64,000 bases of DNA from Chaetorhynchus papuensis (taxonomy: Eukaryota > Chordata > Aves > Passeriformes > Rhipiduridae), in NCBI GenBank assembly GCA_013396525.1, contig VWYX01000874.1, forward strand, positions 1-64,000, written 5' to 3'. The translations under genes were made by a program, and so were the position numbers. The notes beneath the pieces were generated by a model. That model was not told the origin of the DNA and did not search any database. It saw only the letters and a program-made list of their open reading frames with translations. This document shows, piece by piece, positions 1 to 14,200 of the stretch; the first letter of the stretch is position 1; the number at the start of each line of letters is the position of its first letter.

Positions 1-1795
1 GGATTTTGCTCCATCTAATCCCATTTTCCCAGTCTGTTCCATGTGGATATTGCCAGGCTGGGGCAGCAGAGGCAGACACAGCTCTCAGCACTCTGCTCCA
101 AACACAGCTCTGGGCTCTTTTGCAGACTGCCTCTGCCGTGAGGTTTTCTCCAGGAGAAATCAAGGAATTGCTCAGATTAAGTTATCCCAAAGGGAAGTAA
201 AGAATAAATATTCCAGTGAGAGCCCTTGAGATTTGCTGGGCTGAGTTGGGAAGGGGACATTGATTCCCTGCAGGGCAAAACCACAGCCTCCAACACAAAG
301 CACAGACTGGCAGGTGGGGTCTGACAGCACCACTCTGACAAACCTCCTTGTCATTCTTCCTTTCAGTGACTTCTGCAATCAAACCCTGGCTCACCTCCCC
401 CACAGGGCTTGGAGCACTGGGACCAGCCCTTCAGTGCCCACTCAAAGGTGTCTGAAGTGCAGGGTCAGCCCCAATTCCAGTCAGGAATGCCTCAAATACC
501 AGCCCCTACCCCCTTCCTCCCCCTCACACCCCACCACTGGCACAGCTCAGACTGAATGACTGACTTACTGTGTTTGGAATTCCTTCTTTAAAAAGCAGCA
601 CTGGAAGATCCAGGACACCAGGAAGCCAGGGGTCAGGGGCAGAGTCAGATGAACAATCCTGAACTGGTTTTCAGGGGATACAGGCACTCCAAAGCTGTTC
701 CTTCCCCTTGGCACAGCCAGGGAAAACATCCCCATCATGGATTTCTGACAGGAAAAGCCTCCCAGCTCCAGGACACTTGGCTCCTCCCAAATTCAGGCCA
801 GCACTCCAACAGGCTCTAAGGAATAAAGAACAGGACGGACCATCTCAGGGTGCATGCCACTATTTTTAACAGTAACAGCAAAACCAGGCAGATTTTGCAC
901 TCACCTTTTCTCCCTAGCACTTCCTGGGCAGCTCTCAAGAGCCTCACACTCCTTGCCTTCCATGTCTGCTCCTTCTCCAAGATCTCTGGAGCCAGTTCAG
1001 GGCAGCCAGTGGCCACCACAGTCCTGGCAATGCTGCTGGGTGATCCCAGCCCCTCTTTGAGGGCTGCAGCTGCAGCTGTCCCTGCTCAGGGATGTGCCCC
1101 TGCCACCAACCCACACACACAAACCACAGGCAGGCCCAGGCTGTGCTGTGCAAAACCTGTGCTTAATCACAATCAGCCTCCTAGAGAAGAAAAGCTGTCT
1201 TCACCTTGTAAGGAACTGTTTCCTTAGGATTTGCGAGGAAAAGGAGCAGGTAAATACAACACAGCTGTGCAGCAGCTGCAGGGAGGTCTCTGTTCCAAAC
1301 CCCCACAGCAAAAAGCCAGAAGAATATCGAGGCAGTGCATCAGGGCACTCAGGATTGGGACTGGGACTGTCTAAGGTTTGCCCCGGGTTTGAAGCTTCTG
1401 GAGCCTGACAGGCAGCAGACCCACAGTCCCAGCAAGTCCCAGCTCCAGCCTGGCACACAGTTATTGCCAAGCTGGGACTGTGGACCAGCAGAGCTGGGAA
1501 TTCAGTGCTTGGCTGCTCCACTGGCCCCTGAGGTCAAAGAGAAGATCACACAACCAGGTTTAGGTACAATAATGCTGATTCCTGGCAACCTGAACACAAA
1601 AGCCAAGGGACAGCTCTAGGACAGCACGGAAACAGCGTTAGTATGCAGTGGTCAGCCAGCCCCAAACACAGAGCACATAAAAGCCCCCTCAAGCTCCAAA
1701 GGACCACCAGAACCAGCAACCAGCAGCTGCAGAGATCAAGGTGTGCTGCAGTGCTAAGGCAGAGTCACATTTCTGTCCTTTGTTGTCCAAACTCC
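1..1795. other. Noncoding flank beyond NAT10, possibly the ABTB2 3' UTR end
   Basis: I see no exon with conserved protein sequence. Plus-strand AATAAA hexamers occur at 203-208, 822-827 and 1799-1804. In human the next gene, ABTB2, converges on NAT10 with only a few kilobases between their 3' ends. Part of this stretch may therefore be a plus-strand 3' UTR. Only the hexamers are seen directly. Confidence 0.3.
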
Positions 1796-2110
1796 TTTAA
1801 TAAACCACAGAACCTTTAAGATGCAGGAAGTTTACAGACTGATCTGCCCTCTTGGAACGGGAACTCTGCAGCTGCTCAAGCACCTTCACAACATCCCCGT
1901 GCATTCCAGTCCGTCACTCACGCTCTGCAGTCACACTTCATATAAAAACTTTCACACAAACACTTGAACTCTGCCATTCCCATAATAAAAACATTTGATA
2001 AACGCCTCAGAGGATTTTTCTTCCCTCCAAAAGAGTCTCTTGATTTTGAGGAAAACAGGACTTCTTAAGTAAAGACCCAGCACTTGTTAATTCAAGTTCA
2101 TTGATTGGCT
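1796..2110 (-). other. NAT10: NAT10 3' UTR to a candidate ATTAAA poly(A) signal
   Basis: Starting from the stop codon, no AATAAA is present on the minus strand as far as 1796. There TTTAAT on the plus strand gives a minus-strand ATTAAA at 1801-1796. Cleavage would fall some 15-30 nt further, near 1770-1785. The call is inferred from the hexamer and from distance. Confidence 0.45.
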
Positions 2111-2210
2111 TTAAATTAATTTCTTCCTCTTCTGCTTTAGATCTTTAGTCTTCTTAAATTTCTTCTGTTGCTTGGGTCCTCGTGCTGTTTCTAGTTTTCT
2201 TTTCTTCTCA
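2111..2210 (-). CDS. NAT10: NAT10 coding exon 28 (residues 989-1021 and stop)
   Basis: It begins EKKRKLETARGPKQQKK and ends KQKRKKLI before TAA at 2113-2111. The very basic tail fits the nucleolar localisation signal of the family. The acceptor is TTCCCAG|TGAG. Confidence 0.95.
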
Positions 2211-5200
2211 CTGGGAAACAGGAACAAAACAGCTGTTAAAAATACACTGGCTTGCCATCTAGCAGGGAAATTTTTGTTGTAAAACAGGAGTGAGGGAGAA
2301 AATATCCAATTTCTTGGGTTATTTAAACTTGGTGCTAGAAAAAGCACAAACAAGAGCCTGACTTAGATTTTAGAGTGCCCTGAGATTCTCTAACCCAGAA
2401 GATCTTGATTTTTAGCTCTTGTCTTTGTTTTTGAAAACTTTATCTGTCCTAAATGGGGCACCTGGAATTTAGAGTATCTAGAAGAGAAACTACCACTGAT
2501 AGTTTTAAACACACAATTTTGTCCCTGCACGGGATTCTGACTTGAGCAAAAGCAACAAAATTCCAAGCTCTGATCTTTATAAGCAACTGGTAAGACTCTC
2601 TCCATCCTGGAAAGCTTCTGGAAACTCACAGCTTCCAGCATTCATGAAAAAAACCATGAAAGGGTGGAAGAGAGATCACATAATTACGTGAGCTGTCAGG
2701 CACCCCAGGAAGGGGAAATAAATGAGCAGGGAAGTCTTAACTATAAATCCGCAAGGAAAAATATGGGAAGATTCCATGCTGGGCAAGGCAGGAGAAAGAA
2801 GATGGATGAAAAGGAAGAAACAGAAACACAGAAAAGGAAGATGGATGAAAAGGGAGAAACAGAAACACAGAAAAGGAAGAAACAGAAACAGAAACACAGA
2901 TATTTTCCAGGCTCAAGCTCACATTTGAAAGAGTTCTCCTTCCCTGAATTTGCATTTTCTCCAGTGGCCCCTCCAGGGGCTCCCACCCAGTGTTAGATCC
3001 CAAAGCAAATGGGTCAGTCAGGTGGAATGAGTGACCCAAGGGAGGAATAGTCCCAACCTCTGTGTGGGATCAGGATCAGACCATCAGAAATAAAGTCAGA
3101 ATTAAACAAGTTAATGAAGAGAGGACTATCCTTAGAGCAACACAGAAACATCAGGCAGCAGAGCTCGCAGCTGCTCACACCTCAGTTTCTCCAGGAAAAA
3201 TGAGGATCTGTCCAGGACACAGAGTTCACTTAACCTGCATTTAACCCTTAGGCTTCGCTCCTTTGCAAAACATTTTAACAAAGCCAGCAGGAAAGGAGAG
3301 AGATCTCTGGAATATTGCAACTTCCTTAACCTTTTCAAGCTGACGACGGAAGCGTTCTGTCCTGCTTTGCTCAGCACCTCGTTCCACTCCTCGTCATCAC
3401 CCCGGATAATGTACCTGGAGTGGGAAAGGCGAAGGAAAAGTCAAGTCAAATTGTTAGCACAAAGGAAAAAAACCATAAAAATCAGGGGTTTCTACTGTCA
3501 GGCACACACTGCTCTGCAAACAAAGCCACTGTGCCAGCACCCAACCAAACCAGATTCAGGAAACACAAAAAGCCAGGCTGGCAAAGCTGGCGTGGGATGG
3601 CTTTTCTAAATCAATCTGGGGGAAAGCAGAGAGCTGCAGCTTGCTTTTGAAAAGAGAACTGAAGACAATAATTGCCACTCAAATAAGCTCACGTGGCCCT
3701 TGTCTGGGTGTTCAAGCACCCTGGAAATTACACCCAGAGTTAAAAAAGCAAAGCAATTGTGTAGCAAAATGGAGTGGCTGCTCTCCATCTCAAGTTCCTG
3801 CAGATGTGGAACAGATAAGGCTTTGTCCACACAGAGCTGAACAATGCTGGACAAAGCCTCACAAGTTTTCTATAACCTGCACTGAAAAGCGTTCAAAAAA
3901 AAATTTTTGTCTCTCCTCCTGGAGGAGAACAAAAACCTATTTCTGGCTGAGAAAAAAAAAAAAAAGGCAACATGATCCAAAATGACAAAAAGGTGTGTAG
4001 CACTATCAATGCTGCAAAATGGAATTCATTTTAGAACATTCTAAAATGTATTATTTTCCTTATGTGACTGACTTGCCAGTCACTTCCAATCACACCCATT
4101 CTTGTCCTTTCTTCAAACATGACAACCACAGCTTTCAAGGAGCTTTTACTCCTTTTCCCAGATTTAACAGAGATCAATGTAGAGCCAAGCCAGACAACTT
4201 TCCTGGGACATTAAGCACAGGGAACAGTGTTTATGAGACAAAAAGTGGGAGGGGAGAGAGGAGAGAGAGAATCAGTGGCATCTGTAACTCCTGCTGGCCC
4301 AGAAAGAGAGCAATCTGCTGACACTTCAAGAAAAAGCTCTGGCTGGTTGCTCTTTTTGTGTTGATTTGGGGGTCTTTTATGTTTTACCCACTGCTGACAA
4401 CACACACTAGTTCTCCTTTACTGATGGTTTACTGCAACTACAGCCTTGAGCACAGGTCCCAGCAAGACCCAGCATTCCACCCAGGGAAAAACTGCATTTG
4501 AGACCCAGGGCAGGTGAATTCTTACTGTGTGAGGTCCATTTCCTTCAGCTTCATCACGTCTTGCTTGTGCTTTTCTTGGAATTCCTTTGCAGCCTCCTCC
4601 TGCAACAGGACAGCACAAGATGCATTAAGTCCTGAGGGCAACAATGACTTTGTAATGGGAGGAAAATGCCTTTTCCCACAAATACACTCCCTAAAACAAA
4701 TACCAGCTGATCCTCGATAGCTTCTCTCTTTTATCTACTTGCATTTTTACATTATTTGTACACACAAACTTGTCATTTTCTGTGAAAACCCCAAACTGCA
4801 GCTTAAAGCACAACTCCACATGCACATAATGCAAACCTGCCAGGTTTTAACTCCCTTACAGAGGCAGACGTGGTGTGGAACCCTTTCCATACAAGAAAAT
4901 GTAGGTGACAGTGTTTCTGCACTTGAGGGGACCCCCTGAAGTGTTTACATAGGAACCAGGAACAAAGTCTGTAATTACCAAATCGTCGTTTAAAGATTTC
5001 AGCGTTGGCTCCATCACAACGTCCTTTGTTGCTGCCATCTGCTCCTCCACAGCTTTTTCCTGGACTGTGTTGAACAGCTGAAAATGAAATAACCCAGCAC
5101 ATGTAAGACTTGGTTTATTAAACATCATTTATCACCTCTACAACAAACTCCTAATGCCAGACTTAAGGAGCTTTGCTATCCTGAGCCTTAGAGAGAAAGA

Positions 5201-8200
5201 AAACCAGCAACCAGATCCAAAACTTTCCAATTATTTCACTGGATTTCAAGTCTACCTCTAGATAACAGTGGAAAAGAATTTTATTTTTTTCCAAGAAAAG
5301 CTGAGATGCCACCAGTGCCCTGAACAATGGCTCAGGCAACATGGGTTGTCTGCCCAGCATTTTGGTCAGGGCATTTCAATATGGAAAACCGTAAGATAAG
5401 CACTCTTATCTGGGAAATCACTACACAAAATCATGAAGTGGTTTGGGTTGGAAGGGACCTAAAAGATCATCCAGCTCCAAACCCCCTGCCATGGGCATTT
5501 AAATCATTGCCACACATTTCCCTGCCGGGATTTCCCCCACCTTACAGAGAGGTTTATGGTCAGTAGTTGGGGATGTGTTAAGGATGCCCAGCTCTCATTC
5601 AGCTCTCTCTTAGTGCCAAATTTTCTGCTGATGTTGGAATTATGGTCCCACATGGCCAAGGCCTGTCCTGCTGCTCTCACCTGCACTACCTTCCGGATGA
5701 TCCTGTTGAAGAGTCCCATCAATTGACTGCTGGGCAGTTCCAGCTCCTTTTCCAGCTGGTCTAGAGACTTATGCTGCAGGCCAATCCCTAGGAAAAGGGC
5801 CTGAGGGAAAGACACATATTCCAGTCACAGAGCAAATACAGCCACACCTTCCCCACTGCCCTCCCTGTGTCTTCCCAAATCCTCCGTCCGTACACACCGA
5901 CTGTGCAGCAGAGAGGGAGATGTCTCCCATCTGGTTGAGGAAGAACATCCTGGCAATGGTGGGAACCATGTCCATGATGAGGTGATAGTCCACCATGTTG
6001 CGGGAGTACATCTCCAGCCTCTTCAGGTCATAGGGGATGAAAACTGACTCCAGTTCAGCACGGCTGATGGCTGGTGAGGACGAGAACATGACAGCAAGGT
6101 CAGGATGTTCTTCAGAGCTACCCAGGATCTCAGTGTTTAACATTTATTCAGGTATTTAATACTTTTCCTGCGGTTAAGAAAGTCCAGCTGCCACCCCACG
6201 GGTTCCCTTCCCAGCACAACTCAGAATGCAGCAGCACTGTTAGCTTGGTTATCCCAAGTTTGTTTCAGGCAGGCAGGCAGACATCCATATAAAAAACATG
6301 GCAACTGCCAGAACAGCCCAGCTTATCAACCTCAACATGCCAGAGAGACTGACACCAGTGAGAGCTGAGAAACTGCCCAGCCTTTAACAATTCCCACTGG
6401 TTTTGCTGTAATAGAGGTTTGTTCCCTTGCTGCAGCAGGAAAACCCTCTAACCAAGACAGACACCACAAGACACCGATTCCAAGCTCTCCCCAGAGGATT
6501 CTCCTATCTGAACATCTTGAGAAAACAGCAAATTGCAGGTGCCAGGCTCCAGCCACGCCCTGTCACACATTTACAGCTGTCCCAGTCAGGGTACTCACGT
6601 GCTTGGGGCTGCTGTTTGATATTTTTGTTCTGTAGAATATTCAGCGCCAAGGAGGGAGAGAAGGTGCTGAACTGGTAGGAAAGCAGGGAAAGGAAGCGCC
6701 TCCTAAAATCTGCAGGGCAAGAGGACAAAAGAAATTACCCCAGCAGACCCCTGGAATAATGAACAGCCCAGAGGGTTCTTGTCAGCAGAGTCAGCGGGGT
6801 CAGAGTTACCTTTCCAGAAGGCAGTGAGCCAAGGTTCCTGCTCAGAGTCCTCTTCATTGAGCATCTTCAGCATGATGCAGGAATGCTCCCCAGTCAGGTC
6901 ATTCTGATAAACAAGATTCAATTCTGTGGTCCTGTGATGGATTCATTTCCCGTCACCCCCATGAACCTTTTGAACTCTGTGCTCAGCTGAGGAAGGGAAA
7001 TTATCTTCTAAACCAGCATCAACACCTGCATCACCTGCTACTGATCACATCCACCTAATGGAAAGCCTAAAACTTCTAGAATTTGGTAAATCTCAGCTAT
7101 TTTACCAATAACCACATTAATAACCTTCAACAGCTGCATTTTTGCTCTAAATTTTTATGTGCAAACTACTTGGAGGCCCACACTCCCAACCCTAAAACTC
7201 TACTCCTTAACTACAGGCCCAAAGAACAAAAACGAACATAAACCAAGCCCTAAAAGCAGCCTCAGCAAACCCTCCCACCCCAAATCCCTTCTCACAGAAT
7301 CTGCTGGAATACACGGCCAGGGATTTCAGCAGGGCTGGGTTTTCCCTCAGGAACAGTGTGGTACTTACTGGGGTCTGCCTCAGATAAACTGGCACAAATC
7401 CAGCACGCTTCCAAAACCTGGGAAAAAGGGCAAACTCACTGAGAATTAGGGAGCTGCTGACTGCACAGCAATAAATTGTGGTTAAATGCCATTTATCTGC
7501 TGTACAAGGAGAGCTGGTGAGGAGCAGGCACAAGTCTCTAAGACACCCCAACAATCGGTGCAAATGAACAGAAAGCAGGAACAGCACCCACCCGACTGAG
7601 GCTCCAGCTCAGGGGAGTGAAAAATTACGATTGTGATGCCAAAACATGAACAAACTTTTAAGGTGCTGGGAAAGGCATTTACATCAGTCAGGAAAACCAC
7701 CACCAACTCTGAAGTCAGCAGCACCTCAAGTTTCTACAGGTCACAGGAAGTAGAATTTAACCCTCCCCCTACCTATCACAGGCCATTCTTACTTCTACCC
7801 GGGAAAAATGGGGCAAGTAGAGCTCATTATGTGTTCAAGAAGGCCAAGATGTAAGTGGGAAATAGAATCACGTCCTACTTGAGCAATCTGGGTGTCAGGC
7901 CATAAGACACCCCAAGGTAGTCCAGGTTCTCAGCTTGTCTCTCACTCAGTTTGAGCAGCAAAGGAGGTAAATCCTTCCGAGGTGTCACAACCTCTTCTAA
8001 CAAACCCACAGTCTGCAAAATAAAAGTGGGACTGGGTTAGCAGCAACCCCCACAGAAAGCTGCCAATCAAAGCTCTTCTTCTGTATGGAAATCAAACCTG
8101 ATTATTTCCTCCTGACAGAGAGGAAAGCTCACAGGGGAAGTTACACAGCTTAGCACGACAGAAGATAAAATAAATTACCATACCTCACTGCTCACAGTTG

Positions 8201-11200
8201 CGATTTCTTTTGGCTTTTGAACTGTTTTTTCTTCCAAACATGGGAATTTGCCTTCATAGTACATCTGCAGCAAAGTCAGAGCTCTGCTGCCGTAGCCCAT
8301 CTGTGAAGAAGGAACACACTGTGAGCAAAAAGAGGTCTCTGATTTTTAATACGGGGCAACAACGTTCTGCCCTTAAAACTCATTAACAATCAGCAGTGCA
8401 GACATCACTCAGTCACTGCAAAAATGCTTTTTCTTGCCATGTGGCAGCTCCACGGAGGAGGACAGAAGCAGGGTCTCCAAAATCACAGTGGGAGCCCAGC
8501 TGGTAGCTCAGGGCTGTGCAATAATTCTTGGGGCTGAACTGTGGCACTCAGGAAATGCCAAACACTTGGCAATGTCACAGTAAAGATCCCTGGATGTGGA
8601 TTGTGTACGGCTGCTCGGGATGGTCTGGTGCTGCCCAGGAACGACAGGAGCACTGGTTTGGTGCCCTGAGCTTTAAATGCCAGAAACTGGAGGAACTGGA
8701 ATGTTTGCCCTGCTCCTGAGCTGTGCCTGGAGAGCATTTCCATGGCACCACCACGGCTGGGTCCCAGGTACTTTACCCCCTGATAATCCGGGTGAACCGC
8801 GATGCGAACGACGCGCCCGCCGGACAGGCCCCCAAAATCCGGATCCTGGAACTGCACAAGGGACAAAACGTTGATTTAAAGGACACAGCTGGGCACTCTG
8901 AGAACGAGAAATACAGGAAATACACCCTGGGTGCAAGGGCACAGCCAAATCACCCACCTGCTCTGAAATGGTCCAGGGAATAAGATCACCAGAGGCCTTC
9001 TTTCCCCGGGAGAGGCTGTTCATGATGGACTGGCGGGAGATCTCTCCCTCCATGCACACCTGCCAGGGAAGGCAGAAAACCATGAACACACCAAAATGCT
9101 TTCTCCTATGGCCACTCAGCTATGGCAGGACCAAAACTGACACTCAAGTCATTCTCTTACCTGAACAACAGCCAGGACTTCCGGTAACGAATTTTGGGTG
9201 GGTGGAACAGGTGGCAAAAGGCAAAAGAGATGATGGGCAGGGGCATCAGAGAGCATCTGGAGGTCATTGGGGGAGTTCTGGAGAGTAAAGACATCAGAAG
9301 GATGAAAAAGTATCCAGAGAATCGCAGAATATCCTGAGTTGGAAGGGACCCCTCAGGATTGAGTCCAGCTCCTGGCTCTGCACAGGACAACCCCAAGAAT
9401 CCCACAGATGTTCCTGAGAGTGTTACCCAAATGCTTATTCCACATGAGGGGAGCTTCAAAGTCCAGCTGACTTCTAAACAATCCCTCTATTTTCCAAATG
9501 TAGAGCTATTAAGGAATTTGGAGCCAGTACAATGCTGAGGGATGGAGGAGCTCCCAGGCCAGCTCGTGGCTGTCCCACCACCAGGCAGCACCCGCTTTCC
9601 TCAAGGGAAACTTGGTGCTCTAACATGTATGAACCTGAACTTCCTATTGTCATATAGCTCTTTACCTCTTAAGTACCAGATTTCAATTTTTTTTAAGCCT
9701 CAGATTTTTAGAACTCAGTACTTCAGTGCTTCTGGACTTCCCCACTCACATCTACAGATCACCCCTGGTCTTGAAACTTTGCAATAAATTATTCCTCTTT
9801 TCAGTATCATAATGGTGCTGCTCTTGATGAACTTGAGGCCACCAGAACATGGTAAAGAGAACTGCAAATGAAGTTCAGCACTGATAAAATCCTGGCAAGC
9901 TTGAAGGCTCATTTACAATTTTATTTTCTCAAGGCAAAAATATTCCAGACTATCTGGAGATCCAGTATGTGCAGCCAGGACTGAGGCAGAGATCTCAGAG
10001 AAAGGGGAATACAGCTCTGTACACAGCAAGAAACAACAGGAGCTGTTCAGAACTCTCAGTCAGGCTGTCACAACAAGCACTGCTGTCCCCAAAAAATTCC
10101 ACACTGAAATAAATTGGATGGAAGAAGCACAAGCCCTACCTTGTAGTGCGAAGCCACGTAGAGGGCCATCAGCCTCTGCAGGAAAACTTCTGATGCTCTG
10201 TGGTAACAAAAGAGTGTGTCCCTATTTACATAGTACCTAAACACAGGGATTAAGGAAAAAAACCTCCCTGGAAACCAGGAAAAAGCTTCCTGTTGGTTTA
10301 TTTTCAATATTTGGGCCACAAACTGGCTTGTCCTCTTAGACTCCACAGCTTTATCTACAGGAATAAATGATGCTGGGCAGTGTTTGCAGCTTTCACACCC
10401 TTCACCTCTAAGATAAACCTTTTATAACTGCAACAAGGGCTTCCCTTCATGCAACCTTTCCTTGAGGTTGTCTCTGCAGCAAAACTGGAGTTTGGTGATG
10501 TCCTGGCAACACACACCACCGGTGCCAGGAGAGCTTAACTCCAGGAGTGAGGTCTGAGGGAAAAGACCGTGTGCTGAGCTTATCCCATCAGCCACAGAAC
10601 CAACCCTCAGCCAGCCTGAGGCACATTCAGCGAGGATACAGGTCACAGGTGTCTGGCAGCGGGCAGCCAGAGATGATCCTGGTGATGTTGAGGCAGTCCA
10701 AGCACAGGAGATCGTTCAGCCACTTCTCCACGGGGTCCCCAGGGGCGTACCTGATGGACTCGTGCAGGGACACCTCGTGCAGCGTGCGAGCTGCAGGGAT
10801 GGCACAGGACATTCACTGCTGACAGCCACACACAAGAATCCCAGGGCATCCCTGTGCTCTCGAGGGCTCCCACATTAGGAAATTGCCCATTGCCAACTTT
10901 CACCTCCTAAAAGCCTTCCACCTGAAACTCGTGAGGGAGAAGCACCGGGGTTCTGCCATTTCCCCACACAGCCCCCTTCCCACAGCTGCAAAGCACACGG
11001 ATGCGTGGGATAGCCATGGGATCTGGCTGGCAGCAGCCCCAGACGTGCTGTACCTGAGGTGAGCTTGGCAGTGGCTGTGGATTTGTTCTCTGCTGTCAGG
11101 GTCACCTGGCTCTGGGCACTCTGCTGGCGGAGCTGCTGGATGAGCTTCAGGGACAGCGACCGCCCTGTGCCCTCGTACCTGAGGAATGGGACACAGAAAG

Positions 11201-14200
11201 CCTCAAGAGAGGAACCAGGCAGCCACCCAGAGCCCTGGGGAAGCTCCAGCACGGAGTGGCTGCCCCAGCCTTACCCGTTGATGGTGGAAGCCATGAACAC
11301 CAGGTAAGGGCCCAGCAGGTTCTTCACCAGGGGCAGAGGAATGGCAGCAGCCTCATCGATCACCACGAGCTCGGCCTGGCCCAGCTTCACAGAATCAGCA
11401 GGGTGAATGTACTGCAAGCAACGAGAGCACACTGTCACTGCCAGCAGCAGCCTGCCTGGGAGCAGGGAAACATCACAATTCACAAAGCTGGAGCCCTGCA
11501 AAGCTCCTCGTTGTCCCTGTTCTCCTCAAACACCAAGCCAGAGACTGAGATGTGGAAATCAAAAGTCAGGAGAGAGTTTATGCTGCCCTAACAAGGACTG
11601 GCTCACTCATCTTGTTTAGCACAATTCCACACCAATTTATCTGCAGAGGTGAGGAAAATAAAGGAAATCTAATTACTAAAAGCTCTTCTGCAGTGCTCCT
11701 TTCACCTTCCTTTGCTTTTGTTTTGGGAGAAACTCATGACAGACCTCTGTAATCTACAAGTTATTCCCTGAAAGAGAGAAGGTATTTTGAGGAAGTCACT
11801 CCCTAAAGCTTTGCCTTTCAGCAAAACCCACCAGGACAGTTACACATCACACAGAATGAACCTGCTTAAAAGCAAAACAACTTCAGCACTGGCAAAAACA
11901 ACAGCCAGGAATAAAGAGTGGAAAGGCAAGAATGCCAATTACCTGGATGGTCTGCCTGTGCTCCTTGAACACATTCACTCTGACCACTGCCTTGTTGAAC
12001 TCTGGATTCAAGGACTGAACAATCTCATAGTCCAGGTGTTCCTGGAAAATAACATTTTTAAAACATATGAAAAGCCAAGATCTAAGCAAAAATATAATTT
12101 ACCATCATCATCATCAAAATAAGCTCAGACCCTGTTATTTCACATTCTAATCAAGAATTCTTATAAAAGCTTCAAAGGCCTGAGAACTGGGAAATTATTT
12201 ACTGATATTAAAACCTGCTTCACAAAGAAGCTGATTTACCCAGCTTAAAGACAGAGAAACATAACTCTCCCACGATTCCTTTTCTTGCAGAACACCGTAA
12301 AAAAGGCTGGTAGCAAATATATGTAGCCAAAAGCCCAGATGAGGTGCAAAACCTCCTAAGCAGGAATGCTTTGAAACTGTAAAATAAGTCTGCTCCCCTC
12401 ACCTGATACTGCAGTGCATCAAAGCCTTTAAATATGAACTCAAAGAGAGTGTGGAGGTTGTCAGGGCTGGGAGATGTGACAAAGATATTGGAGTAACTGC
12501 AGAGAAAAAAAAACCAAAACAAGAGCTGAACGATTTTTCTGACAATTTTTACCACATAAATACTAAATAGGATGGGTTTTTTAGAAGGGTTGACTTTACC
12601 TGATAACCAAACCACAGCAGATTTCTTTAGACAACTTATCTCAATTTATGTGTGGTTATTTTGAGTTTTAAGAAAAACTTGACCAACAGTTTGCAGCAAT
12701 CAAAAGGCACAAGACTAAAAATATGAGGGATTTAAGACTGGAAATTACAAATACATTCAGATCCTGTCATCGTGGGTTTTTTTTAACTCAGGGATGCAGA
12801 TGAAGCCTGGGGGGTTGGGAGGGGGAGGATCACTCACCCAAAAGCTACAGCTCCAGCAATGGCCAGCCCCAAAGCAGCAGATTTCCCTCGTCCCCTGGCT
12901 GCTGTTAATGCCACAGTGCTCCTCAGGGTCTTCTCAGAAATGGCTTCGATAAATTTTAGAACTGCTTTTGCCTGAGGATTAGAGAAACCCCAGCAAACGG
13001 CGTTTGAGTTTCTCTCACACTGGGACCTGCCAAGCCCAGAGAACCTCAGCTTTGGCCACCACACCAACCTGATCCAGGGTTTTGCAGCCATCCACCAGGA
13101 CTCCCACAGGCTGTGTGTCCTGCAGGCTCTCCTTCAGCTCCCTCAGCTCCAGGTCCTGGGGCCTCAGGCTCTCCTCCTGCAAGCACACAACACAATGAGC
13201 CAAGGACACCTCAGCACAATTCTACCCCTGTGCTGTCTTCCTGCACCTTCAGCCAGGCAGAGAAAGGGATCTGGAAGGCAAAGTTACCACAAGGAGAATA
13301 TATTCCCCAGAAGCAGGAAAGGTTATATGGACAGACAAGTACTGAATACTTAAATTTTCAGGCATCTTCAGGAGAATGGTCACAAAGAGGTTCTCCCATC
13401 CTGGCTCCCCCAAGCTTGGAGGGAAAAAAAAGAGAAGGATTTTGCAGGACACAGTAATTAGACAAGGGCACTGATGGGAAAAACAGATCCTGGAAAAATG
13501 TTTTGAATCATTTAATTCATTTTTCAGTCTTTGGGCATTTATGATCTTCGTTACCCCTGTCACATGCAGTGTCCATGTAGGGGGAAGAACTACTGCAGCA
13601 GCAATAATGAAATAAAATCAAGCCTTTCCAAGCCAAACAATAAACCTGGACACAAACACAATCAATTTTAGATAGGAATGAAGGCTGATTTTCATTGTTG
13701 CCACTTAAAATTCCCAAAGGCTCCAGCCAACAGATGAGCACTTGTGCTGCTGTCAGTACTGTTCTAATGCTAAAAGGAGGTTTCATTTTGGTTGGGTTTG
13801 TTTAAATCAGGCCCCTGTCAGAATGTTTTTACCATCCCTGACAGAAGCAGCGTTGGTTATTTCTTAGGCCACACAGCACAGTTCAAATTCTTTGAGATTT
13901 CTGCTTAAAACTGGTCCCACTTTACTGCAGTCCACAACTGGAAGTGGTAAAAGGATACATTTCTAACAGTGCAAATACATGTCTGGATTATCCTCAGGGA
14001 ATTTTTCCTGGAATGTGACAGGTGTAACTCAGAAATTGAAACAACCACCACAGCTCCCAGCTGTGTCCTGAGCCTGCAATATACTTCCTTCCAAAGTGTT
14101 CTCCCACCCTCCAACTGCCAAAAAAGTCTTTTTATTTGTCTTGTCCCATCTGTGCCTCAGCTTGAAATCCCTCCACAACCACAATCAGACTCCACCTCAC

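Noticed and set aside
2664..2996. Plus-strand Lys/Glu/Gln-rich open frame of 110 codons
   Set aside because: It is created by the 39-bp repeat inside a NAT10 intron, on the opposite strand.
12095..12125. Possible C/D-box snoRNA (TGATGA with CTGA on the minus strand)
   Set aside because: The CTGA-like word precedes the TGATGATGATG run, the wrong order for C and D boxes. The run looks like a simple trinucleotide repeat.
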